Below are positions 25,901-34,750 of a stretch of 35,429 bases of DNA, piece by piece. Each line of letters starts with the position of its first letter. Within the stretch, counting starts at the first letter, position 1. Made by a program: the position numbers and the translations under genes. The notes beneath the pieces are model-generated. The model ran no database searches. It saw only the letters and a program-made list of their open reading frames with translations, and was not told the origin of the DNA. Origin of the DNA: Candidatus Nitrosopumilus sp. (GTDB taxonomy: Archaea > Thermoproteota > Nitrososphaeria > Nitrososphaerales > Nitrosopumilaceae); NCBI GenBank assembly GCA_013043295.1, contig JABDOO010000018.1, positions 1 to 35,429 of the forward strand, in the 5' to 3' direction.

Positions 25901-26339
25901 ACTAACTACTTCTAAATCAAGAAGCGCATATTCTACGCTTGGTTCTATGCTTGATAAATTTGATATGCAAGTTAGAAATGCTGAATTAATCAACGCTGTA
26001 AACACTTCAGAAATTGTTTCAAATGTAATTTCCACTCATCTTGTACCTGATTTGATGGGAAATCTAAGAGCATATGCAAGGCAGAGCTTTAGGTGCACAG
26101 CATGTGGAAAATCATTTCGTAGAATGCCTCTTATTCAAACTTGTGTATGTGGGCATAAACTGATTGCCACAATTACTAGGGGGTCTGTAGAAAAATATCT
26201 TAAACTTGCAAAAAGATTAGTCGAAAAATATGATGTTGGTGAATACCAAAGGGGAAGAATACATGCTCTATCAGATGAAATCGAATTAGTTTTCGGAAAG
26301 AGTCAAGGGGATCAATCACTACTTACTGATTATGCGTAA
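22962..26339 (+). CDS. polC: DNA polymerase II (PolD) large subunit DP2
   Basis: '[27 protein letters not shown]', '[26 protein letters not shown]', zinc-binding cysteine clusters, '[50 protein letters not shown]'. Confidence 0.96.
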   Translation: [1125 protein letters not shown]

Positions 26340-26341
26340 AT

Positions 26342-27673
26342 CTATCTCAATTTGACGTATTCATAAGCACCCAATTTATTATCAAAACAGAATTTGACTT
26401 TCTGATAGTCTTTTCTGAATGTCTTGACTTTTGATAATAATTTCTTTGGATCTTTTTTATCAATTACAACCTGTTTAATGTAAGATGCAATTTCTTCCAT
26501 CTCATTCTTTTTCATTCCAAGTCGTGTTATTTCTGAAACTCCCAATCTAATTCCACCAGGATGGAAATAATTTCTTCCGGCTTTAATATCACCTGGAATT
26601 AATTGTCTGTTAACAATGATGTTAGCTTTTTCTAAATCAGCTTCAACCTTACCGCCATCTGAATAATCTAAAACATTTACTGCAATTTGATGTGATTGAG
26701 TAAATCCTCTACTTTCGCCAAGTACTTTGAATCCCAAATCACTTAATGCTTCTGCAAATATTTTTGCATTTTTAATTACTTGTACTGCATAATCTTTTCC
26801 AAATTCTAAAGCTTCTGCAAAAGCAACAGCTTTACCGGCCATATGATGAATATGATGACTACTTGTAAGTCCAGGAAATGTTGCTTTTTTGATAACTTCC
26901 TCATGCTCCTTTGAACCTAAAACTAATCCACCCTGAGGACCAAACAATGTCTTATGGGTACTCATAGTCATAGTATCGGCTCCTTCTCTAAGAGGATCTT
27001 GGAATTTTCCACCTGCAATTAATCCTGCTACATGAGCTGCGTCATAATTGATATGCATTCCATAACTTTTTAGAAAATCTGATAATTCTTTTACAGGATG
27101 AGGAAATAAGAAAAGTGATCCACCAAACATAGCCATTTTGGGAAGACGATTTGCTTTTTTAAGATCTTTAACTTTCTGTTTTGTCTTATCTACATCAATT
27201 GTCATTTCTTCTGCATCAAATGGATAGAACTCTATTTCTAATCCATGTACCAAACCTGCTGTTCCATAATGTTCTTTTTTCCCATGTGAAATGTGTCCAC
27301 CTGCTGGTATTGAAGGTGCTAACATAATGTCTCCAGGATTTGTAAATGCAGAATAGACTGCTAAATTTGCAACAACTCCTGAAATTGGTCTAACATCAGC
27401 AAATTTTGCTTTGTATAATTTTTTAGCTAATTTCATACATTCAAACTCTACATCATCTATGTAGACACAGCCAGCGTATACTCTTTCACCTGGCCATCCT
27501 TCAGCATATCTATTTCCAAAATCAGAAATTATTGCTTCTCTAACTGCTGGACTCGGAATATTTTCACTTGCAATCAATGGAATTGAATTTTCAAACCATT
27601 TGTGATGTTCTTTTAATTTTGCAAAAATATTATCATAAGCTGTTTTATTCTGTGATTTAGCCATATTTTGCAA
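26342..27673 (-). CDS. glyA: Serine hydroxymethyltransferase
   Basis: 'LIASENIPSPAVREA', 'NRYAEGWPGERVYAGC', PLP-lysine motif 'TMSTHKTLFGPQGG'. Confidence 0.93.
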   Translation of the reverse strand: MQNMAKSQNKTAYDNIFAKLKEHHKWFENSIPLIASENIPSPAVREAIISDFGNRYAEGWPGERVYAGCVYIDDVEFECMKLAKKLYKAKFADVRPISGVVANLAVYSAFTNPGDIMLAPSIPAGGHISHGKKEHYGTAGLVHGLEIEFYPFDAEEMTIDVDKTKQKVKDLKKANRLPKMAMFGGSLFLFPHPVKELSDFLKSYGMHINYDAAHVAGLIAGGKFQDPLREGADTMTMSTHKTLFGPQGGLVLGSKEHEEVIKKATFPGLTSSHHIHHMAGKAVAFAEALEFGKDYAVQVIKNAKIFAEALSDLGFKVLGESRGFTQSHQIAVNVLDYSDGGKVEADLEKANIIVNRQLIPGDIKAGRNYFHPGGIRLGVSEITRLGMKKNEMEEIASYIKQVVIDKKDPKKLLSKVKTFRKDYQKVKFCFDNKLGAYEYVKLR

Positions 27674-27736
27674 CTTAATTTTCCCAATTTAAAAACACCG
27701 ATATGATTTCAAAAAAGCCGATCTTGATCTGGAAGG

Positions 27737-27744
27737 TATAAAAG
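27737..27744 (+). promoter_or_regulatory. TATA box of thermosome gene
   Basis: TATAAAAG (ggaaggtataaaagggg), ~25-30 nt upstream of the ATG at 27768; implies a leaderless or near-leaderless mRNA. Confidence 0.65.
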
Positions 27745-27758
27745 GGGAATCTGAAGTT

Positions 27759-29480
27759 TTGGCATCTATGGGAATGCAAGCAACTTCAAAAGGTAACATG
27801 CCTGTTGTATTGCTCAAAGAGGGCGGTTCTGAAACCAAAGGACGAGAAGCCCAAAAAAATAACATTGCTGCAGCTAAAATAATCGCTGAAATTGTTCATA
27901 CTAGCTTAGGCCCACGAGGCATGGATAAAATGCTAGTCGATTCATTAGGTGATGTTACTATTACAAATGATGGTGCAACCATTCTAAAAGAAATTGATGT
28001 TCAACACCCAGCAGCAAAAATGCTAGTCGAAATCTCAAAAACTACAGATAATGAAGTTGGAGATGGAACAACATCTGCAGTAATCTTAGCAGGTGCTTTA
28101 TTATCACAAGCTGAATCATTAATTGATCAAGATGTTCATCCAACAATCATTGTTGATGGATATAGAAAAGCTGCAAGAAAAGCAAAAGAATACCTCGAAG
28201 AAATTGCAGATACTATTACTGCAAATGATAAAAATATTTTAAATAAAATTGCAAAAACTTCAATGCAAACAAAACTTGTCAGAAAAGACTCTGATCTTCT
28301 TGCAGATATTATTGTTAAATCCGTACTTGCTGTTGCAGAAAAGGATGGTGAATCTTTTGATGTTGACATTGATGATATCAAAGTTGAAAAGAAAGCAGGT
28401 GGTTCAATTAAGGATTCAATGATTATTCAAGGAATTGTTCTTGATAAAGAAATTGTTCATGGCGGTATGCCCAGAAAAATCACTGATGCCAAAATTGCAT
28501 TAATTAACACTGCATTAGAGATTAGTAAAACTGAAACTGATTCTAAAATTAACATTTCAAATCCTCAACAACTCAAATCATTTCTAGATGAAGAAAATAG
28601 AATGCTAAAAACAATGGTTGACAAAGTCATTGGTTCTGGCGCAAATGTAGTATTGTGTCAAAAAGGATTAGATGATATGGCTCAACATTATCTAGCAAAA
28701 GCAGGAATAATTGCAGTTAGAAGAATTAAAGAAAGTGATCTTACAAAACTTGCAAAAGCAACAGGAGCTAGAATAGTTACAAATCTAGATGATCTTTATG
28801 AAAAAGATCTCGGTTCTGCTGATGTTGTAGAAGAAAGAAAAATTGAAGAAGACAAATGGGTATTTGTTGAAGGATGCAAACATCCAAAGGCAGTTACATT
28901 ACTTCTTCGTGCTGGTTCTCAAAGAGTAGTTGATGAAGTTGAACGCTCTGTTCATGATGCTTTAATGGTTGTAAAAGATGTAATCTTAAAACCAGAAATT
29001 GTTGCAGGTGGTGGAGCTCCTGAAACTTATGCAGCAACCAAAATTCGTGGTTGGGCAAAATCTTTGGAAGGTAGAGAGCAATTGGCAGCAGAAAAATTTG
29101 CCGATGCACTAGAAGAAATCCCAATGGCTCTAGCTGACAATGCAGGAATGGATCCAATTGATACTCTTACACTTCTTCGTTCAAAACAACAGAAAGGAGA
29201 AAAATGGACTGGTATTGATGTAATGAAAGCAAAGATTGGTAATATGAAATCAAGTGATATTATTGAACCACTAGCAGTCAAACTTCAAATTGTTTCAGCT
29301 GCTGCAGAGGCTGCTTGTATGATTCTTAGAATAGATGATGTTATTGCAACCCAGAAATCTGCAGGAGGACCACCAGGTGGTGGAGAAGGTGGAATGCCAC
29401 CAGGAATGCCACCAGGTATGGGTGGTATGGGCGGCATGCCAGGTATGGGTGGAATGCCTGATATGGGCGGAATGATGTAA
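27759..29480 (+). CDS. Thermosome (group II chaperonin) subunit
   Basis: '[63 protein letters not shown]' and the C-terminal GGM-rich tail. Start may be the ATG at 27768. Confidence 0.97.
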   Translation: MASMGMQATSKGNMPVVLLKEGGSETKGREAQKNNIAAAKIIAEIVHTSLGPRGMDKMLVDSLGDVTITNDGATILKEIDVQHPAAKMLVEISKTTDNEVGDGTTSAVILAGALLSQAESLIDQDVHPTIIVDGYRKAARKAKEYLEEIADTITANDKNILNKIAKTSMQTKLVRKDSDLLADIIVKSVLAVAEKDGESFDVDIDDIKVEKKAGGSIKDSMIIQGIVLDKEIVHGGMPRKITDAKIALINTALEISKTETDSKINISNPQQLKSFLDEENRMLKTMVDKVIGSGANVVLCQKGLDDMAQHYLAKAGIIAVRRIKESDLTKLAKATGARIVTNLDDLYEKDLGSADVVEERKIEEDKWVFVEGCKHPKAVTLLLRAGSQRVVDEVERSVHDALMVVKDVILKPEIVAGGGAPETYAATKIRGWAKSLEGREQLAAEKFADALEEIPMALADNAGMDPIDTLTLLRSKQQKGEKWTGIDVMKAKIGNMKSSDIIEPLAVKLQIVSAAAEAACMILRIDDVIATQKSAGGPPGGGEGGMPPGMPPGMGGMGGMPGMGGMPDMGGMM

Positions 29481-29533
29481 ATCATTTTGAATTTTTTCAA
29501 AACTTTAATTGCTAAACAAATTTACGAACAATA

Positions 29534-29812
29534 TTGAATAAAACATCCTCTACAATGCTAACTGGTTTCAAGTATGTCTATCTGGTTGCATTTTTTGCAT
29601 TACTTTCTGGTCTTTTTCATCCATTAATTACTAACACAAGTTTTGATGGAACAATATCTGGGGTGTTAGTATTGTTTGTAGGTCTTGCAGGTGGAGTTTT
29701 GTTATACAGAGCTGCGACATCTGAAAGCAAACGAGTAATATTTCTAGGAAGTGGATTTGGTCTAATGGCTATTTCATTATACTATATTTTCCAATTAACT
29801 GGAAGAGCTTAA
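29534..29812 (+). CDS. Small hypothetical membrane protein
   Basis: 92 aa with three hydrophobic segments. Confidence 0.65.
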   Translation: MNKTSSTMLTGFKYVYLVAFFALLSGLFHPLITNTSFDGTISGVLVLFVGLAGGVLLYRAATSESKRVIFLGSGFGLMAISLYYIFQLTGRA

Positions 29813-31281
29813 ACATCAAAGTATAGATAAAATTCATGCGGATGTGGTCTAATGGCTATTTCACGTTGATCTCTTCTTTCTAGTTCAATAATTTTGTCAA
29901 TCACATCATTAGTGTAAATTGGACTGAGGAATTTTCTATCACTTTCAAGTTCATCTAATGCTTCTCCAAGACTTTTTGGGAGAACTCCAATTCCTCTCTT
30001 TGCCCTATCAGATTTTGTCATCTTGAATATATCGTCACGAACTTCATCCCCTGGATCCATCTTTTTCTTAACTCCATCCATTCCTGCTGCAGTTACTGCT
30101 GCAAACACGAGATATGGATTAGATGAAGGATCTGGGGCTCTAAATTCAAGTCTTTTAAGATTAGAATAATTTTTGCCTTTCAGATGTTTTGGCACTCTTA
30201 CTATTGCAGAACGATTTCCTGAACTCCATGCAATGTATGCAGGAGCCTCATATCCTGGAACTAATCTGTGATATGAGTTAGTAGTAGGATTACATATTGC
30301 TGATAATGCTTTTGCATGGTTAACAATACCGCCACAGAAATATCTCCCAAGTTGGCTTAATTCAATTTCATCATCAGGATCGTAAAATGCATTTTCCATT
30401 CCTTTCCATAAACTTACATTGACATGCATTCCAGAACCAGAATCCATAGCTATTGGTTTTGGCATCATTGTTGCAACTTTTCCATACTTTTGTGCTACAT
30501 TTCTAATCACATACTTGTATGATTGTGCAGCATCTGCAGCATTTGTCATATAATCATATTTGATATCAATTTCACATTGTCCAGCTGTTGCTACTTCATG
30601 GTGATGATTATCACACAAAATTCCAAAATTTGTATTGAGAATATTTACACATTCATTTCTATATGGTGTTAGTGTATCTGCAGGAGTACTTGGATAGTAT
30701 CCTTCTTGTAATCCCATTGGATATCCTTCACCTGATTGATTCCAAGGAGCTTCTTTTGATTCAATTGAATATGATTGACCTTTGTATGGCGTTAGAACAT
30801 CCCAATGTACTTTATCAAATACAAAGAATTCAACCTCAGGACCCCAAGTACTAAAATCAAATCCTTGAGTTTTGATATATTCTTCAGCTTTTTGAGAAAT
30901 ACCTCTGGGATCTCTTGATAATCTACCTCTGTCCTCACCCCAATAAACATCACAAAGTAGTCGAGCAGTTTTATTTTCAGTCATCCAAGGAATAATTGCA
31001 AATGTACTTGGATCAGGTTTCAAGAGTAAATCGGAATCATCAATACTTGTAAACCCAATGATTGATGAACCATCCAATTTTGGTAATCCGTCTCTCATTT
31101 GCTCTGGAGTAAAAGTATTAGCTGAAATTGTAGTATGATGAAAATGACCAGTTAGGCCAGTAAATTGTAGATCAATAAACTGAATGCCTTCATGTTGAAT
31201 TCTTGAAAATACTTCATCAGGTGAATATGTTACTTGGATTGCTTTACCGTGGCTGACTTTATATGGCAATTTATTCTTCAA
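29809..31281 (-). CDS. glnA: Glutamine synthetase, type I
   Basis: 'FDGSSI'-equivalent 'KLDGSSIIGFTSIDDSDLLLKPD', 'DSGSGMHVNVSLWK', 'NPTTNSYHRLVPGYEAPAYIAWSSGNRSAIVRVP', 'RLEFRAPDPSSNPYL'. Confidence 0.96.
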   Translation of the reverse strand: MKNKLPYKVSHGKAIQVTYSPDEVFSRIQHEGIQFIDLQFTGLTGHFHHTTISANTFTPEQMRDGLPKLDGSSIIGFTSIDDSDLLLKPDPSTFAIIPWMTENKTARLLCDVYWGEDRGRLSRDPRGISQKAEEYIKTQGFDFSTWGPEVEFFVFDKVHWDVLTPYKGQSYSIESKEAPWNQSGEGYPMGLQEGYYPSTPADTLTPYRNECVNILNTNFGILCDNHHHEVATAGQCEIDIKYDYMTNAADAAQSYKYVIRNVAQKYGKVATMMPKPIAMDSGSGMHVNVSLWKGMENAFYDPDDEIELSQLGRYFCGGIVNHAKALSAICNPTTNSYHRLVPGYEAPAYIAWSSGNRSAIVRVPKHLKGKNYSNLKRLEFRAPDPSSNPYLVFAAVTAAGMDGVKKKMDPGDEVRDDIFKMTKSDRAKRGIGVLPKSLGEALDELESDRKFLSPIYTNDVIDKIIELERRDQREIAIRPHPHEFYLYFDV

Positions 31282-31322
31282 TCAAACACAAATACATCAG
31301 CCATTTAAGGATTAGGTAAGAA

Positions 31323-31880
31323 ATGTCAGAATCAAATCAAATCAATATCACATCACTGCATCATACAGTTTTACGTGAAACTGAAAGTGATTCTATTTTA
31401 GAAATTGATCCTAATTTTTACAGGAATCTAGCTGATTTTATTGGAAATTTACGAAAACAAGAATTTGATGGAATAGAAAATAAAATTAAAGACACAATGA
31501 TAGAAATGGTTATCGAATTATCAACATTGCTAATAGAAATTAGATTAGAAAAAATTTCAAAAACTTCCGATTTGGAAATTAGTAATCTTTTAGATGAAGA
31601 AAAATTTATTTTTGATTCACAAGAAGACAAAAAAGACAGAACTGAAATGATTCTTTCTGCAACAATTAATGGCAAATCAAAATTTTTAGAATCAATAGCC
31701 CAAAATCATAAAACAAAGAAAATCGTTGTTAGATTTCTAAATGAAGTTGATGAAATAGTAGGAGCTGATCTAGAAAAATATGGACCTTTCAAAACTGAAG
31801 ATATAGCTACAATTCCATATGAGAATGCTCAGGCTCTAATTGCCAAAAATGTTGCAACTAAGGTTCATTTAGAAGATTAG
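31323..31880 (+). CDS. Archaeal GINS replication factor subunit (Gins51-like)
   Basis: Helical A domain followed by C-terminal B domain 'KKIVVRFLNEVDEIVGADLEKYGPFKTEDIATIPYENAQALIAKNVATKV'. Confidence 0.85.
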   Translation: MSESNQINITSLHHTVLRETESDSILEIDPNFYRNLADFIGNLRKQEFDGIENKIKDTMIEMVIELSTLLIEIRLEKISKTSDLEISNLLDEEKFIFDSQEDKKDRTEMILSATINGKSKFLESIAQNHKTKKIVVRFLNEVDEIVGADLEKYGPFKTEDIATIPYENAQALIAKNVATKVHLED

Positions 31881-31911
31881 ATAGAAATTATACCTATCAT
31901 TACCGAATAAT

Positions 31912-32196
31912 ATGTCTCATACAGGCGTTGATGTTATAGATTTTCTTTTTTACACAATATATCCAGTAATTGGGATTTTTCTGGTTGAAGTAATTAGTCG
32001 TTTAGTAAAAATACCAAAATGGATTAAATTATGGACACAAGCGATTGTATCAATCGGATTTGGAGTTTACTATTGGTTTATTCTACCAGCACCACAAAAT
32101 TTTCCGTTGACTGCAATGGTAATGTTTGCACTAGCAATTGCTCTTATTTACCAAGGAAGAAGGGCAAAAATCTCTCCAGACAAAAGTCCATATTGA
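31912..32196 (+). CDS. Small hypothetical membrane protein
   Basis: 94 aa with three hydrophobic segments and a basic C-terminus. Confidence 0.65.
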   Translation: MSHTGVDVIDFLFYTIYPVIGIFLVEVISRLVKIPKWIKLWTQAIVSIGFGVYYWFILPAPQNFPLTAMVMFALAIALIYQGRRAKISPDKSPY

Positions 32197-32199
32197 TTT

Positions 32200-32421
32200 T
32201 TAAAATCTTCCAAAAATTCGTTTTAAAATATTAGGTCTGTTTCGTCCACCATCACGAATTACTTTTTTCTCCCCAAACCTTTTAGCTCTAATCTGGCTTA
32301 GTTTTACACATCTATGTTCTTCAGGTAATCTGTGTTCTGCACAAAAAGGATCCTTACAATAATTGCACTGAAATGGCATGTCAGTTAGGTCTCCACAATA
32401 TGCACATTTTTCTGATTCCAT
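32200..32421 (-). CDS. AN1-type zinc finger protein
   Basis: 'CAYCGDLTDMPFQCNYCKDPFCAEHRLPEEHRC' matches the AN1 finger pattern. Confidence 0.85.
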   Translation of the reverse strand: MESEKCAYCGDLTDMPFQCNYCKDPFCAEHRLPEEHRCVKLSQIRAKRFGEKKVIRDGGRNRPNILKRIFGRF

Positions 32422-32497
32422 ATTTTCAATTACTACTTTTCTTTTAATAAAGGTGCCAGTGTTTCTTGAGATTTCTTAATGTCTAAACATTTTTACG

Positions 32498-33259
32498 ATG
32501 TTCAAATTTAGTTTGGTTGTGATAAAAGATAAAGTTGCAATAATTACTGGTGCTAGTAGCGGTATTGGTTTTGCGACTGCTTTAGCCTTATCAAAAGCTG
32601 GTGCAAAAGTTGCAATAGGAGCTAGACGAGTTGACAGATTAGAAGAGCTAGCTAAAAAAATCACCACTGATGGTGGAGAAGTATTTTTCCAAAAACTAGA
32701 TGTAACAAAAAGATCTGAATGTGAAAATTTTGCTAAAGCAGTTTTAGATAAATGGGGTTCTATTGATATTTTGGTAAACAATGCAGGTTTGATGCCTCTT
32801 AGTTTCTTCAAAAGTCTCAAAGTTGACGAATGGGACAGAATGGTGGATGTGAATATCAAAGGTGTTTTGTATTCTACAGGTGCTGTAATTTCTCATATGA
32901 AAGAAAAAAAGTCCGGCCATATAGTTAATCTATCATCTGTAGCTGGAAGAATAGTATTTCCAGCTGGTAGTGTATATTGTGCTACAAAACATGCAGTTGC
33001 TGCATTTAGTGAAGGTTTGAGACAAGAATTTAGTGTACGCTCAAACATTAGAGTAACTAGTATTGAACCAGGTGTGGTTGCTACAGAACTTAATGATACA
33101 ATAACTGATGAATCATTACAAGGATTCATTGAAAATACAAAAAAGATGGAAGCATTACAAGCCGAAGATATTGCAAAAGCAATTTTGTATGCAGTTGATT
33201 CACCATCTCACGTTAATGTTAATGAAATTTTGATTAGACCTACAACTCAAGAACGTTAA
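32498..33259 (+). CDS. Short-chain dehydrogenase/reductase (SDR)
   Basis: 'VAIITGASSGIGFATALALSKAG', 'NNAG', catalytic 'S...YCATKHAV'. Start may be downstream at VIKDKVAII. Confidence 0.92.
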   Translation: MFKFSLVVIKDKVAIITGASSGIGFATALALSKAGAKVAIGARRVDRLEELAKKITTDGGEVFFQKLDVTKRSECENFAKAVLDKWGSIDILVNNAGLMPLSFFKSLKVDEWDRMVDVNIKGVLYSTGAVISHMKEKKSGHIVNLSSVAGRIVFPAGSVYCATKHAVAAFSEGLRQEFSVRSNIRVTSIEPGVVATELNDTITDESLQGFIENTKKMEALQAEDIAKAILYAVDSPSHVNVNEILIRPTTQER

Positions 33260-33260
33260 G

Positions 33261-34409
33261 TTGTCAAATATTCCACATGTTGTAATTTTAGGGGGTGGGT
33301 TTGGTGGATTATCAGCTGCCAACGAGATAAGAAAATCACTATCTACATCTGAAGTAAAAATTACCTTAATTGATAAAAAAGACTGGTTTATGGTTGGATT
33401 TGCAAAGCTATGGATCATAAATGGCACACGAACTTTTGAAAATTCAGTTGGTTCATTAAATGAACTGCAAAAAAAAGAGATCAATTTCATCAAAGATGAA
33501 ATCATATCAATTAATTCTGAAAAAAAGTATGTTGAGACAAAATCTGAATCAATTTCATTTGATTTTCTAATAATTTCAATGGGTGCTGTACTGGCACCTC
33601 AAAAAATTCCTGGATTAGAAGAAAATGGATTCAATCTATATGATCACAATCAACTTTCACAAATTCACGAAAAACTTGATAATATGACATCAGGAAAAAT
33701 TGCAATATCAATAATGGGCATGCCTTACAAATGTCCTCCAGCACCATTTGAGGCTAGTTTATTGATTGATGCGATGCTAAGAAAGCGAGGAGTTCGTGAT
33801 TCTGTTCAAATTGATTTTTACAGTCCAGCTCCTATAACACTGCCTGCAGCTGGACCTGAGGTAAGCAAACAAATTCTCGATCTAGTAAATTCAGAAAAAA
33901 TTATTTTTCATAATTCTAGTAAAATTAAATCTGTTGAATCAAATAAATTAATTTTCGAAAACAGTGAAGCTGATTTTGATTTGTTATTAGCAGTACCACC
34001 TCATATTGCCCCAAAAATTATTTATGATTCTGGATTAGCAAAAGAACCTGGATTCATTTTAATAGACAGAGATTGCAAAACACCTTTTGAAAATGTCTTT
34101 GCAGTAGGTGATGTAACTAGTTTAACTGTTGCAGAAAATATGGCAGTCCCAAAAGCAGGGATTTTTGCAGAAGGCGAAGGAATTACAGTTGCTAAAAATA
34201 TTATTTCAAAGATTCAATCAAAAGAAGAATCCGCACTATTTGATGGAAAAGGTGGCTGTTTTATTGAATCAGGTAGAGATACAGCATCTGTAATTGAAGT
34301 GGATATGTTCACAAACGATAAACCTTCCACTAATCTAACAGAATCAACATCAGATAATCTTTCTAAAAAGATTGAATTTGAAAAAGAACGATTATCAAAA
34401 TGGTTATAG
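33261..34409 (+). CDS. FAD-dependent oxidoreductase, SQR/FCSD-like
   Basis: 'HVVILGGGFGGLSAANEIRK', 'MGMPYKCPPAPFEASLLIDAML', 'FENVFAVGDVTSL', 'GGCFIESG'; TTG start 1 nt after the SDR stop. Confidence 0.8.
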   Translation: MSNIPHVVILGGGFGGLSAANEIRKSLSTSEVKITLIDKKDWFMVGFAKLWIINGTRTFENSVGSLNELQKKEINFIKDEIISINSEKKYVETKSESISFDFLIISMGAVLAPQKIPGLEENGFNLYDHNQLSQIHEKLDNMTSGKIAISIMGMPYKCPPAPFEASLLIDAMLRKRGVRDSVQIDFYSPAPITLPAAGPEVSKQILDLVNSEKIIFHNSSKIKSVESNKLIFENSEADFDLLLAVPPHIAPKIIYDSGLAKEPGFILIDRDCKTPFENVFAVGDVTSLTVAENMAVPKAGIFAEGEGITVAKNIISKIQSKEESALFDGKGGCFIESGRDTASVIEVDMFTNDKPSTNLTESTSDNLSKKIEFEKERLSKWL

Positions 34410-34410
34410 T

Positions 34411-34623
34411 TTATTCATCTGAATCTTTGCTTTTTGATAGATGTTCTAAAATTGCTTTGACTCCTACATCCAATTCTTCATTATTATTTGCCAGATTGAG
34501 TTTTTCTGGAAGACTATTTTTAAAATCTTCAGCTTCAGCTTCTATACTTCTTTTTTGAATACAATCTAGATGATCTTGATCTGTAGCAGAAATCTTATGA
34601 CAAATATTACAAAGTTTCATCAA
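34411..34623 (-). CDS. Small putative zinc-binding protein
   Basis: 70 aa; 'CNICHKISATDQDHLDC'. Confidence 0.6.
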   Translation of the reverse strand: MMKLCNICHKISATDQDHLDCIQKRSIEAEAEDFKNSLPEKLNLANNNEELDVGVKAILEHLSKSKDSDE

Positions 34624-34676
34624 TTTTGTTTACCAATACGACGATTTAATAATTTCATTTTGTGCCTCTGAAACGA

Positions 34677-34750
34677 GGGAACGTAGTCTAGCTTGGTATG
34701 ATACTAGTCTGGGGGACTAGTGGTCGCAGGTTCAATTCCTGCCGTTCCCA
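34677..34750 (+). tRNA. tRNA-Pro (anticodon GGG)
   Basis: Acceptor GGGAACG/CGTTCCC, anticodon stem CTAGT/ACTAG with loop CTGGGGG (anticodon GGG at 34711-34713), T-arm GCAGG-TTCAATT-CCTGC, discriminator A; no intron and no encoded CCA. Confidence 0.95.

Noticed and set aside
29380-29478. Short tandem-like GGTATGGGTGG repeats
   Set aside because: These encode the normal GGM-rich C-terminal tail of group II chaperonins, not an independent repeat element.
29285-29500. Minus-strand Pro/Ile-rich ORF at the thermosome 3' end
   Set aside because: Antisense reading of the low-complexity GGM tail.
34677-34750. Intron-containing tRNA or integrated-element attachment site
   Set aside because: tRNA-Pro folds without an intron, and no integrase or duplicated tRNA 3' end is visible in the window.
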